Assembly: GCA_030150265.1 (NCBI GenBank)
Contig: JASLGG010000057.1
Coordinates: 1 to 37,182 of the forward strand
Length of the DNA: 37,182 nt
Direction: 5' to 3'
Source of the DNA: Protaetiibacter sp.
Lineage (GTDB): Bacteria; Actinomycetota; Actinomycetes; Actinomycetales; Microbacteriaceae
Below the pieces are notes generated by a model. That model had not been told where the DNA came from. It worked only from the letters and a program-made list of their open reading frames with translations, and made no database searches. The position numbers were made by a program, and so were the translations under genes. This document shows, one piece after another, positions 8,619 through 17,043 of the stretch; position 1 is the stretch's first letter, and each line of letters starts with the position of its first letter.

Positions 8619-11561
8619 ATGAAAAAATTATTATCAATCTTATCTCTATTATTTTTATCGCTGTCCACATTTGGCCAAACGGTATCTACCGTTGAAACGG
8701 GTAACGAGTGGCAGCGAGTAGCACAGAAGGGCGGCTTTTTGTTTAAAAAATATATCGGACTGCCCAGGCTGGACACCTCTAAATGGGGCAGCAGCTACAT
8801 TTTTTCCGACTTGTTTATTTCCCTAAAAGATAGCTCTTTAATGTGGCACAACCCGCTAACGGAGCGGGACGAGCCTGTTATTGTCGTGAGCGATAGCGGT
8901 ACGTTTTTTATAACCCCAAATGGGCTTAAAAACGCTATAGGCGAAACCTATGTATCGTCTACATGGGACAATTCCACGAGGGAGCTAACGTTTACGCGGG
9001 AAGATGGGACCACTGTAACACATGTTATATCCGGCGGTGGTGGCGGGACGATACAAACGCTTTCCATAGCCGGGCAAGAATTGTCCATTTCGGAAGGCAA
9101 CACGGTAACCCTTCCGCAACTGGATACAACAAATATTTATTTAGAATTAGGCGAACTATGGGACGCCATAAATACCTATTCCCCGGATAGTTCCATGTGG
9201 GCCACGAAATACCGTTTAGATACGTCCGTAGCGGCCCTTGTAAGGCTTTCGGATAGCGGGATGGTATATGTTACGCCTAGCGCGTTAGCTGGCACTTTAA
9301 TACCCTACAAACAGGCGTTCTCGGACGTGGCATTTGATAATGTCACAAGGGCGTTAACGCTTACGCGTATAAGCGGCGGCGAAGAGGTGGTAACTATTCC
9401 AGCGGGTGGCGGCGGGGGCGGGGCCACGGACCTATCCATAGGGACACGGACCGCATCCACTTTGGATATAAATTCCAGTACCGGGGGCGGCGCTACAGTG
9501 CCAGGGGCCACCATTTCGCTGGCAGGTCTAATGTCCGCCACGGATAAAGAAAAACTTAACGGGATACAGGATGGCGCTAACTTATACGTACATCCAAACA
9601 GCGGAATAACGCCGGGAACGTACACTAAGGCTACGTATAATCTACAAGGCCATGCCACGGCAGCGGGGACCCTTGTAGAAGGGGACATACCACCTGTAGG
9701 GTTAACTAAAGTTGTGGGTTTGGTCGATTCGCTTTCCTCGCTTCGTGGGGCTACTAACGCGGCCTATAATTCGGCCGCCTTCGACAACGCCACGAGAACG
9801 CTAACGCTTTATCGTTTAGGGGGCGGTAACACGCCCGTAAATATACCCGGCGGCGGCCTTAACGATGTTACGGTAGGTGGGCTTTCGCCTTTGTTTTCTA
9901 CATCTAAAACAGGGCCTTCCGACGCCCCAATATTTAATTTTTCCCAACTGTCCCAGGCGGCCGGGAACTTGTTCGCGGCCCCTGAATCTTCGACAGGCGC
10001 GCCCGTTTTTAGACGGCTGGCGGCTTCCGATATAGACGCAAATTTAATTACGCTGGAAAAATTGCAGAACATCCAATCGGGCGGGTTTTTAGGCAACAAA
10101 AGCCCGTTTACCGGACAGGTAGGGATTTTATCCTTTAACCCGGTCGATTTTACAATAAACCAGGCTTCCGGGCAAGTATCCTTAGTGGGCGGTGGCGGCG
10201 GTGGGACCGTTTCGAGCGTTGGCCTAAGTGCCACCGGGCCGTTAAGCGTTACCGGAAGCCCGGTAACCAGTAGCGGGACAATGTCCCTAAACTGGACGGG
10301 TAGCGGGAGCATGTTAGTGGCTGGCAACGGCTCGCTAGTAGCTTATCCGAGCTATTCCGGGAGTTCTTCCATCGTTTTATCGGGAAGCGCTTTCCAGCGC
10401 GCGGCCCTTACCGGAGATGTTACGGCTCCGCAAAACGATAACGTTCTTACGATAGCCCCAAAAGCGGTAACGTTTGCAAAAATGCAGGACGTAACAGGGC
10501 CTGCTCTAATAGGCCGTGGCGCGTCCGGGTCAGGCCCGCTGGGGGCCGTATCCATCGGCAGCGGACTATCGCTCAGCACCGGAAACGTCCTTTCAGCCAC
10601 TGGCGGGGGCGGTACGGTCACCAGCGTTGGGCTTACCGGGGCGGGCGTATTAAACGTAACGGGGGGGCCGATAACCAGTAGCGGGAACATGGTGCTAAAT
10701 TGGACGGGGAACATTACCGATATGGTCTTAGCAAACGGTTCTACGGCCCCTGTACCTGCCGTCCCTACGGCGTCCACGTCCATAATATCTAACGCAGGGT
10801 CTTTTCAGCGCGCCGCGCTAATCGGGGATGTCACCGCCGCCCAAAACGTTAACGCTACTATTATTGCTCAAAAGGCCGTAACGTTTCCAAAGATGCAGGA
10901 TGTCACGGGGCCTGTATTAATCGGGAGGGGCGCTACGGGGGCGGGTCCCATGGGAGAAATAACGGTCGGAACTGGGTTAGGTCTTAGCCCAAGCGGGGTC
11001 CTTTCAGCCACGGGCGGGAGCGGTACGGTTACGAGCGTAAACGTAACCGGGTCGGGCGTGTTAGGTGTAACCGGAGGACCAATAACCGGGAGCGGTACAA
11101 TGTCTATAAACTGGATAGGCAATAATGGGCAAATCGTCTTAGGGGACGGTAGCTTACAAGATGTCCAATTCGAAGAATCTTTTTACAACCTAAACTATAT
11201 ATCCAAAATCGGGAAAGCGGGGCTGGATGTAGGGGACAATGTGGGCGGCGGTGGCGGCCTTGCTACTTCTTCCCGGTTTTACGCGGGTTCTATTGCCGCG
11301 CGCGACCATACAATCCTTATACAAAACAGTGGTATGATAATGCTGCCCGATCCTGCAAATTATCAGCGCCGGATATTAAACATCCGGCTGGCAAAAGAAA
11401 TAACAGTAACTCTTTCGTCTTCAAAGATTTATGACTTTGATGAAGAGTTTACAGAATTACCATTACTTACAGATAAATCGCTAAGGGCCTGTACGTTACA
11501 ATCTACGTACGACCCCGTGGCGGCAGCCTGGAAATGGTACGTTGTTTCTATTTCGAGATAA
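8619..11561 (+). CDS. Large repeat-rich tail fibre/adhesin with N-terminal signal peptide
   Basis: A 980-residue protein. Residues 1-20 are a textbook Bacteroidetes signal peptide: MKK, a Leu/Ser hydrophobic core, then FGQ before the likely cleavage site. Modules of the form [FW]DNxTRxLTxxR followed by a Gly-rich run occur near residues 116, 239 and 388. Three longer repeats begin near 529, 665 and 802, each opening with G-T-V-[ST]-S-V and containing G-[PV]-L-x-V-T-G-x-P-[IV]-T. Poly-Gly stretches separate the modules. The C-terminus (~890-980) is not repetitive and may bind the receptor or trimerise. Fibre repeats of this kind are well known; a Sec-type signal on one is not expected. A terminator follows. 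Confidence 0.8.
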   Translation: MKKLLSILSLLFLSLSTFGQTVSTVETGNEWQRVAQKGGFLFKKYIGLPRLDTSKWGSSYIFSDLFISLKDSSLMWHNPLTERDEPVIVVSDSGTFFITPNGLKNAIGETYVSSTWDNSTRELTFTREDGTTVTHVISGGGGGTIQTLSIAGQELSISEGNTVTLPQLDTTNIYLELGELWDAINTYSPDSSMWATKYRLDTSVAALVRLSDSGMVYVTPSALAGTLIPYKQAFSDVAFDNVTRALTLTRISGGEEVVTIPAGGGGGGATDLSIGTRTASTLDINSSTGGGATVPGATISLAGLMSATDKEKLNGIQDGANLYVHPNSGITPGTYTKATYNLQGHATAAGTLVEGDIPPVGLTKVVGLVDSLSSLRGATNAAYNSAAFDNATRTLTLYRLGGGNTPVNIPGGGLNDVTVGGLSPLFSTSKTGPSDAPIFNFSQLSQAAGNLFAAPESSTGAPVFRRLAASDIDANLITLEKLQNIQSGGFLGNKSPFTGQVGILSFNPVDFTINQASGQVSLVGGGGGGTVSSVGLSATGPLSVTGSPVTSSGTMSLNWTGSGSMLVAGNGSLVAYPSYSGSSSIVLSGSAFQRAALTGDVTAPQNDNVLTIAPKAVTFAKMQDVTGPALIGRGASGSGPLGAVSIGSGLSLSTGNVLSATGGGGTVTSVGLTGAGVLNVTGGPITSSGNMVLNWTGNITDMVLANGSTAPVPAVPTASTSIISNAGSFQRAALIGDVTAAQNVNATIIAQKAVTFPKMQDVTGPVLIGRGATGAGPMGEITVGTGLGLSPSGVLSATGGSGTVTSVNVTGSGVLGVTGGPITGSGTMSINWIGNNGQIVLGDGSLQDVQFEESFYNLNYISKIGKAGLDVGDNVGGGGGLATSSRFYAGSIAARDHTILIQNSGMIMLPDPANYQRRILNIRLAKEITVTLSSSKIYDFDEEFTELPLLTDKSLRACTLQSTYDPVAAAWKWYVVSISR
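10203..11120 (+). repeat. Three ~410-bp in-frame repeats in the fibre gene
   Basis: Repeat starts are at 10203, 10611 and 11022 (offsets 408 and 411 nt), each coding GTV[ST]SV and the following strand-rich module. The units between them share QRAAL-x-GDVTA, KMQDVTGP and LIGRGA. The third copy is partial. Such arrays allow fibre length change by recombination. Confidence 0.85.
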
Positions 11562-11582
11562 AATTATTGTTAATTAAAAATT

Positions 11583-11620
11583 AAAAAGCCGGATTGTTTT
11601 GCAATTCGGCTTTTTGTTTT
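11583..11620 (+). terminator. Rho-independent terminator after the fibre gene
   Basis: A 13-bp stem with one G-T pair (11583-11595 with 11603-11615), a 7-nt loop GTTTTGC, and a T-rich tail. It ends the structural transcript and overlaps the promoter that starts the early segment. Confidence 0.88.
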
Positions 11621-11627
11621 ACATTTG
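11598..11627 (+). promoter_or_regulatory. Bacteroidales-type promoter for the early/replication segment
   Basis: TTTG at 11598-11601, an 18-nt spacer, and TACATTTG at 11620-11627 match the Bacteroides consensus TTTG-N17/23-TAnnTTTG exactly. Transcription would start near 11632-11635, about 30 nt before the ATG at 11666. The -33 element lies inside the terminator loop. Confidence 0.75.
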
Positions 11628-11665
11628 CTCCGAACAAGGTTTGTTAACTAATTAATTAATCAGAA

Positions 11666-12136
11666 ATGAAAAGATTGGATTTCCTTTATGATGGCCTTGA
11701 GGTCTATTCTACCGTATGGGGACATGGGGTAGTAAAAGGGTTTAACGACAATTGGGTAGTTTTCCATAAAGATGCCCATAATGGTAGCGGATTTACAGAC
11801 CATTACGATGAATATGGACGCTTTGATGATACCGGGGAATGCCTTCTTTGGCCATCAAAAGATATTAGGACATGGGATGGATGGGGCGTTAACGTTGGGG
11901 ATATTTGCATAGGTGTGCCATGTGATAGGCCCGGAGAGGGGGTTGTATTATGCTGCGTGATACGTGTTGATAAAAGTGAAGATGGGAGTGTAGGCATTAT
12001 AGCTAAAAATGTATTTACAGACCTTGAGAAATGGAATGTAAATAATGGCTGTACTTCTTTCACGGTAAAAAATTTTAAGAAATCAGGGACGATGGAAGAG
12101 TTCCTACAAAAAATAAAAGATGATAAAGGAGATTAA
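11666..12136 (+). CDS. Early protein with WPSK-type domain, function unknown
   Basis: A 156-residue protein, first after the promoter. The N-terminal ~75 residues form a module: D-G-L-x-V-Y, W-G-x-G-V-V-x-G, an acidic stretch, Y-x-x-x-G-R-x-D, then LLWPSKDIRTW. A related module is in the leftward 26864-27751 product (PGMQVY, YWGLCPVSG, RIYPSKELQSW). The C-terminal half is a second small domain ending in a charged helix. No catalytic residues are recognisable. It overlaps the next gene by 17 nt, indicating co-translation. Being early and sharing a domain with the accessory operon suggests a host-takeover or regulatory role, which is inference only. Confidence 0.6.
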   Translation: MKRLDFLYDGLEVYSTVWGHGVVKGFNDNWVVFHKDAHNGSGFTDHYDEYGRFDDTGECLLWPSKDIRTWDGWGVNVGDICIGVPCDRPGEGVVLCCVIRVDKSEDGSVGIIAKNVFTDLEKWNVNNGCTSFTVKNFKKSGTMEEFLQKIKDDKGD

Positions 12137-12314
12137 AACAAGCGACAGGGCGGCGATAATGGCGCTTTGTCCTGGGGAAGAACTTTCATTTTGCCAATCT
12201 CGGCAAGACTATATCTACTCCGTAAAATATCGGATACAAGTAGCTACAGGGAATAAATACACCTGCAGGGTCGATCCTGGGAATAAAAAAATAATCGTAA
12301 AAAGAATTTCATAA
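12120..12314 (+). CDS. Small early protein, unknown
   Basis: A 64-residue basic protein starting inside the end of the previous gene (17-nt overlap). Its C-terminal half, YRIQVATGNKYTCRVDPGNKK, looks like a short beta-hairpin followed by a basic tail. It may bind nucleic acid, but no family is recognised. Confidence 0.5.
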   Translation: MIKEIKTSDRAAIMALCPGEELSFCQSRQDYIYSVKYRIQVATGNKYTCRVDPGNKKIIVKRIS

Positions 12315-12333
12315 CCTTTAAAAATATAGAAAA

Positions 12334-12642
12334 ATGGGAAACAATGAAAAAGTAACGAACGTGCTTGCAAACGCAGAAAAGGCTTTAAAAGACCTCAACG
12401 CGTCCTATATTTTGGGCGCTGTAATGGTAACAAAAGAAAATGAAAACGGCACAAAGAACGGCTTTGTTTCACTGGGAACAGACCTAGGGCCGGGGCAATT
12501 GGCCCTTGTGATAGAGGCGCTTTGTCCCGATAAAGAATCGATTATAGCTTTAGGGATTACTGTCCAGCGTATTATATTAAATCGTCTTGGCGGCGTATCG
12601 GCAGTAAAAAAACAAGGAGAACTCAGGCCCAATAAGTCCTAA
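12334..12642 (+). CDS. Small early protein, unknown
   Basis: A 102-residue protein with an A-rich leader, 19 nt after the previous stop. It contains ASYILGAVMVTKENENGTKNGFVSLG, a pattern of two strands joined by a turn, then a helical segment and a basic C-terminus. It lies directly before the recombination block; no motif assigns a function. Confidence 0.55.
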   Translation: MGNNEKVTNVLANAEKALKDLNASYILGAVMVTKENENGTKNGFVSLGTDLGPGQLALVIEALCPDKESIIALGITVQRIILNRLGGVSAVKKQGELRPNKS

Positions 12643-12692
12643 CATCTTTAATTAAAAAAAATATTTTTTCACAAAAACAAAAAATAAAAACA

Positions 12693-14762
12693 ATGGAAGT
12701 AAAAATAATCTCTTTGTCGATACAAAATTTTAAGGGTATAAAGGACCTTAATTTAAGTTTCAGCGGCGGCGAAAACTTTATATACGGACAAAATGGGTCG
12801 GGTAAAACGACCATATATGATGCTTTTTGCTGGCTTATTTCCGGTAAAGATTCATCCGACCGTGCCGATTTCGAAATAAAACCAATCGATAAAATGGGGA
12901 ATCGTGCGCAACAGACCGATTCTGTTGTTTCTGCTTCCCTATCTTTCGATGGAGAAATAGTAGACATTAAAAAAGTCTACTCTGAGATTTGGGAAATCCC
13001 AACGGGGCAAACGGAACAAAAATATAAAGGGAACACTGCATTATATTTTTGGGATGGTGTTCCCAAAAAAATGAGCGAGTTTAACGAGAAATTGGAACAA
13101 TTTATTCCTAAGCATCTTGTTAAGGTTCTTTCAAATGTAAGGTATTTTAACGGCTCGCTTAAATGGAACGAAAGGCGCGCCATACTTATGGGATTAGTCC
13201 CGGAAATGTCCGACCTGGAAATGTCCGGGACAGATGGAATGTTTAAATTTATAAACGATTTTCTTCTTAAAAAGAAGACAGTCGAAGAATACAAATCGGA
13301 ACTGGCAGCAAAAAAGAAAAAGGTTAAACAGGGCATGGAAGACATCCCGGCCAGGATAGACGAAGGTAAAAAGTATATAAGTTCCCTTAAAACTGGGAAC
13401 GATTTTGAAAAAACAAGGAGCGAACTTGTTGAAAAAGAATCATTTAAGCAGGTTCTTATTTCTTCGATGGCTTCTGCGCAAGGAAAGGCGGACGCTATTA
13501 GAGAGAAAGTTATGCAGCTTTCTCTAAAAAGGAATGATTTGTTATATAAAATAAATGATGAATCAAAAAAAATAGAACTTAACTATAAGGCTGTATACAA
13601 TAACGTGTTATTTAAAATAAAGGAGCTTTCTCAGGCACGCGATGTAAAAATCGCGGAAATTTCTCATTTTGAATCTATTGTAGAAACAAATGACAAAGCG
13701 ATAGAAAAAGAAAAATACTTACAATTATCTCGCAAAAAATCCGCAATCGAAAAAGCCCAAGAACTCGAAAATTTAAGAGGTGTTTGGGCGAATATAAGCG
13801 CCGAAGAGGCCCCGATAATCTCCGCGGCGGAGGCGAGTTGCCCGACATGTTTATCCCCATTAAAAGGGGATTCGCTGGCCAAAAAGATGAAAGAAATTTC
13901 TGACAATTGGACCGCCATGAAGCTAACAAGATTGGAGTCTGTAAAACAGCAAGCCGAGGTTATAGCACAATATATATCGGAATCTGAAAAGTTAAACGAA
14001 GATTCCGATAAAAAAATACAAGAGTTGAAAAGCAGAAACCTTAATGCCGAATCGGCAAGGCAAAAATTATTGAACGAACTGATTTCTATCGAAGAAGATA
14101 TTAATATAGCTAATGCTTGCAATGCGGAGCCTTCTGAGGGAGAAATAGCGGAAAAAATACTAAACGATGAGGGTCTTATAGCCATTAGGGCCGAAATAAA
14201 CAAACTGGATAAAGAAATCGCTTCTGCAAAAGCGGGTGAAAGCGATTCCGACCTTCCCGAAAAAATTTCTTTGTTAGATGTGGAAATAGTAAATTTAAGA
14301 GGGGAATTGCAAAAAGAGAACTTAATAAATTCTTCTAACGCCAGGATCGAAGAGCTTAAAACAGACTTTGGCCTTATGGCAAAAGAGCTTTCGGAGATAG
14401 AGCGGCAAGAACACGCGATAAAAGAGTTTACGTTTAGGAAAATCAAAAACGTTGAGGATTCTATAAATAAGCTATTTGCCATATCATCTTTTCGGATGTT
14501 CGATGTCCTGGTTAACGGAGAAACAAAAGAAGTTTGCGATACGCTCGTAGCGGGCAAACCCATACAGGGCGGCGCTGTAAACTTCGCGTCTGAAATCAAT
14601 AGCGGCCTGGATATAATAAACGTTTTGGGCGGTCGCTACGGGCTTAAGCTGCCAGTCTTTATAGATTCCAGGGAATCCGTAACCCAAATCATAAACTCAG
14701 AAACGCAAATCATCAACCTTTGCGTTTCGCCTGACCATAAAGAATTATCATTAATTCTTTAA
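12693..14762 (+). CDS. Rad50/SbcC-like AAA ATPase with zinc hook
   Basis: A 689-residue ATPase of the SMC/Rad50 type. Walker A is GQNGSGKT at residues 32-39, preceded by an N-terminal strand pair IQNFKGIKDL. Long coiled coils run from ~170 to ~560, interrupted by the zinc-hook motif CPTC at 383-386. The C-terminal lobe ends with LPVFIDSRESV, the degenerate Walker B/D-loop usual in phage members. Family knowledge: with a nuclease subunit such proteins process DNA ends, and in phages they sit next to RecT. Here RecT follows 34 nt later and a metallohydrolase after that, so the three may form a recombination unit. No SbcD-type nuclease is present. Confidence 0.88.
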   Translation: MEVKIISLSIQNFKGIKDLNLSFSGGENFIYGQNGSGKTTIYDAFCWLISGKDSSDRADFEIKPIDKMGNRAQQTDSVVSASLSFDGEIVDIKKVYSEIWEIPTGQTEQKYKGNTALYFWDGVPKKMSEFNEKLEQFIPKHLVKVLSNVRYFNGSLKWNERRAILMGLVPEMSDLEMSGTDGMFKFINDFLLKKKTVEEYKSELAAKKKKVKQGMEDIPARIDEGKKYISSLKTGNDFEKTRSELVEKESFKQVLISSMASAQGKADAIREKVMQLSLKRNDLLYKINDESKKIELNYKAVYNNVLFKIKELSQARDVKIAEISHFESIVETNDKAIEKEKYLQLSRKKSAIEKAQELENLRGVWANISAEEAPIISAAEASCPTCLSPLKGDSLAKKMKEISDNWTAMKLTRLESVKQQAEVIAQYISESEKLNEDSDKKIQELKSRNLNAESARQKLLNELISIEEDINIANACNAEPSEGEIAEKILNDEGLIAIRAEINKLDKEIASAKAGESDSDLPEKISLLDVEIVNLRGELQKENLINSSNARIEELKTDFGLMAKELSEIERQEHAIKEFTFRKIKNVEDSINKLFAISSFRMFDVLVNGETKEVCDTLVAGKPIQGGAVNFASEINSGLDIINVLGGRYGLKLPVFIDSRESVTQIINSETQIINLCVSPDHKELSLIL

Positions 14763-14796
14763 ATAAACAATATTTATAATTTTTAAAAAATAAAAA

Positions 14797-15555
14797 ATGG
14801 AAAAGAGCCTAAAGGTCCAACAGGACCAATTTACAAGTATCGAGCGGGGCATTAATTTTTTTAATCCCCAACATTTAGAAGCGATACAGCGAGCATGTAC
14901 TGTTTTCGCTAACAGCCAATTGGTGCCAAAAATGTACCGAATCTCGGAAGATAATCCAAAAGAAAAAGCAATAGCCAACTGCATGGTAGCCATGGAAATG
15001 GCTTCCAGGACAGGTTCGTCTGTCTTAATGGTTATGCAAAATATGTACATCGTACATGGGAGCCCTGCCTGGTCCAGTAAGTTCCTAATCGCCACTATAA
15101 ATTCCTGCGGTCGATACGCCGCCTTAAAATACAAAACGCGGGAATTGCCTCGTTTTGTTTTTAACAACAAGGAGTACGAAAACATGGAATGCATCGCGTA
15201 CACTACGGAAAAAAACGGGAGCGAAGTCCTGGAAGGCTCCCCGGTAAGTATCGAAATGGCCGCTAAGGAAGGATGGCTTACAAAGTCCGGTAGTAAGTGG
15301 CAAACGATGCCGTTAAAAATGCTACGGTATCGCGCCGCCTCGTTTTGGGCGAACGAGTTCGCCCCCGATATTTCTATGGGCATGAAGACAGAAGAAGAGG
15401 CGGAAGATATAGGGTACATCGAAATAAAAGAAGCCACAATGGCAGAAACGGCCGTTTCCGAAACAGGGACGGAAGAGCTTAAAGAATTCGGGCCGGAACA
15501 AGGAATTCCAACGGTTAATAACGCCCAGCAAGGTGGGCATGTTCCGCCGTTTTGA
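14797..15555 (+). CDS. recT: RecT-family single-strand annealing protein
   Basis: A 252-residue protein with RecT features: residues ~55-70 KEKAIANCMVAMEMASRTG, followed by MVMQNMYIVHGSPAWSSKFLIA near 79-100, a central beta region, and KWQTMPLKMLRYRAASFWA near 167-185. The C-terminus is acidic and low-complexity, as common in this family. It anneals complementary strands during phage recombination and replication-coupled repair. The stop overlaps the TTG start of the next gene, so the two are coupled. Confidence 0.9.
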   Translation: MEKSLKVQQDQFTSIERGINFFNPQHLEAIQRACTVFANSQLVPKMYRISEDNPKEKAIANCMVAMEMASRTGSSVLMVMQNMYIVHGSPAWSSKFLIATINSCGRYAALKYKTRELPRFVFNNKEYENMECIAYTTEKNGSEVLEGSPVSIEMAAKEGWLTKSGSKWQTMPLKMLRYRAASFWANEFAPDISMGMKTEEEAEDIGYIEIKEATMAETAVSETGTEELKEFGPEQGIPTVNNAQQGGHVPPF

Positions 15556-16295
15556 GGCTAACTATATTAGGCAGTAGCAGTTCTGGTAACTGTTACTGTC
15601 TAACCACTAACGATGGCGAACAGCTTATTATAGAGGCCGGGATTAATTACAAAAAAGTATTACAAAATACTAATTTTAATAAAAATGTTTCCGGTCTTTT
15701 AGTAACGCACGAGCATGGTGACCATGCTAAATTCATAAGAGATTTCGCAAAAGGCGGGATAGAAATTTTTTGTACAAAAGGGACAGCGGAAGCTACTGGA
15801 ATCGTAAATTATTTTAACCTAAAAACGATTTCCCACAACTGTTTTTTTAATGCCGGGACGTTTACGATACTCCCTTTTAATATCGTACACGATGCCAAAG
15901 AGCCAGTCGGGTTTATAATAAACCATATGGAATCCGGTAAAATATTGTTCTTAACAGATACCAGGTTTTGTAAAAGCAAGTTCCCGGCCGTGCAAAACAT
16001 CCTTATAGAAGCCAACTATTGCGAAAAAATAATAGAACAAAATTTAAAATCAGGGGCGCTACATCCAGCCGTAAAAGAGAGGATAGAAAGGAGCCATATG
16101 CCTATTTCTACGACCCTGCTAACATTAGAGCGGATGGACCTGTCCAATGTTAACAACATTATTTTAATTCACCTTTCAAACAAAAACTCCGATGCTGTAC
16201 AATTTAAAAATCTTGTAGAAAAAAAAACAGGGAAAAGGACAAACGTAGCCGTCCCTGGTCTTGTAGTAGAAAACTTTAATATTCATCCATTTTAA
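15552..16295 (+). CDS. Metallo-beta-lactamase-fold hydrolase (putative nuclease)
   Basis: A 247-residue protein starting with TTG in a TTGA overlap with recT. The first strand, LTILGSSSSGNCY, is typical of the YycJ-like branch. The metal-binding motif THEHGDH is at 52-58, with further candidate ligands in FNIVHDAKEP, FLTDTRF and IILIHLSN. The family covers DNA and RNA nucleases. Its place directly after RecT, in an operon with a Rad50-like ATPase but no recognisable exonuclease, suggests it supplies the 5'-3' resection step (inference). Confidence 0.82.
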   Translation: MRLTILGSSSSGNCYCLTTNDGEQLIIEAGINYKKVLQNTNFNKNVSGLLVTHEHGDHAKFIRDFAKGGIEIFCTKGTAEATGIVNYFNLKTISHNCFFNAGTFTILPFNIVHDAKEPVGFIINHMESGKILFLTDTRFCKSKFPAVQNILIEANYCEKIIEQNLKSGALHPAVKERIERSHMPISTTLLTLERMDLSNVNNIILIHLSNKNSDAVQFKNLVEKKTGKRTNVAVPGLVVENFNIHPF

Positions 16296-16305
16296 AACAA
16301 AAAAA

Positions 16306-16722
16306 ATGATTGGAAAACTAACAGAAGGGATGTCGGCCAATGAGGCGAAACAATTGTTGCAGGACATGGCAGAAGACATCTACGAGGGCCAATATTACCG
16401 CCCATTAAGCCAGGAAGAAATCGAAGAAAGGCAAAGCGGATATGCCCAAAACGATATTAAAATATTCGACCTAAAAGAACAACTTGGGGTCATAAAGGAA
16501 GAGTTTAAAGGCAAAATAAACCCGCTTGCCGAAACGAATAAAATTCTACTAAATGAGATTAGAACCAGGCAGCAATCTATGAACGGGACGCTATACACGG
16601 TGTTCAACCACGAGGACGAGGTGGTCGAATTTTACAACGATAGCGGACAGTTCTTGCACCATAGGAAAATGAACCACAAAGAGAAAGGCGGTTCGGGGAA
16701 TGTTTTCGCAATGGTAAGGTAA
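16306..16722 (+). CDS. Coiled-coil protein, unknown
   Basis: A 138-residue acidic protein, 10 nt after the metallohydrolase gene. Residues ~30-90 are predicted helical/coiled coil (DLKEQLGVIKEEFKGKINPL), followed by a strand-rich C-terminal part TLYTVFNHEDEVVEFYND with His/Lys-rich sequence. It may be an accessory subunit of the recombination genes. No motif assigns a function. Confidence 0.55.
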   Translation: MIGKLTEGMSANEAKQLLQDMAEDIYEGQYYRPLSQEEIEERQSGYAQNDIKIFDLKEQLGVIKEEFKGKINPLAETNKILLNEIRTRQQSMNGTLYTVFNHEDEVVEFYNDSGQFLHHRKMNHKEKGGSGNVFAMVR

Positions 16723-16786
16723 TAAAAAAACAGACCATCACGATCAATAAAAAATACACAAAAATAATTTCAAAAAACTAATAAAA

Positions 16787-17005
16787 ATGAATAGAGAACA
16801 ACAAGCCGGACAGCACATATCTGAATTTCAAGAAAAAATGAAAAGTCTTGGGAATCATTACATTGTATTGGTTCTTGATTCGTAAGACTTTACAATCCAT
16901 GGGGCCCACGAAATCAACGAATCATCTTTTACAGAAATGTTAAGGAGCTTTTTAAGTGACGATGAACGCGCTGAAATGTTCATAGAAGCATTTAGAAATA
17001 TATAA
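16787..17005 (+). pseudogene. Small ORF interrupted by an in-frame TAA
   Basis: From the ATG at 16787 the frame codes 32 residues (ending HYIVLVLDS), meets TAA at 16883-16885, then stays open in the same frame for 39 more codons (DFTIHGAHEINESSFTEM, then FLSDDERAEMFIEAFRNI) to TAA at 17003-17005. Both halves look protein-like and join naturally. One base change (TAA from GAA, CAA or AAA) would restore a 72-residue protein. It has a normal A-rich leader. A short product restarting at an internal ATG is possible. Confidence 0.6.
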
Positions 17006-17043
17006 TAAAAAACAATTAAATAAATTTATTAAAATTATCAAAA

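Noticed and set aside
13664..14599. Leftward ORF of 311 codons opposite the Rad50-like gene
   Set aside because: Ser/Phe-rich shadow of a coiled-coil gene with clear motifs on the other strand.
16883..16885. Stop-codon reassignment in the phage
   Set aside because: TAA ends many intact genes here with well-placed downstream starts, and TAG/TGA are also used as stops, so the code looks standard.
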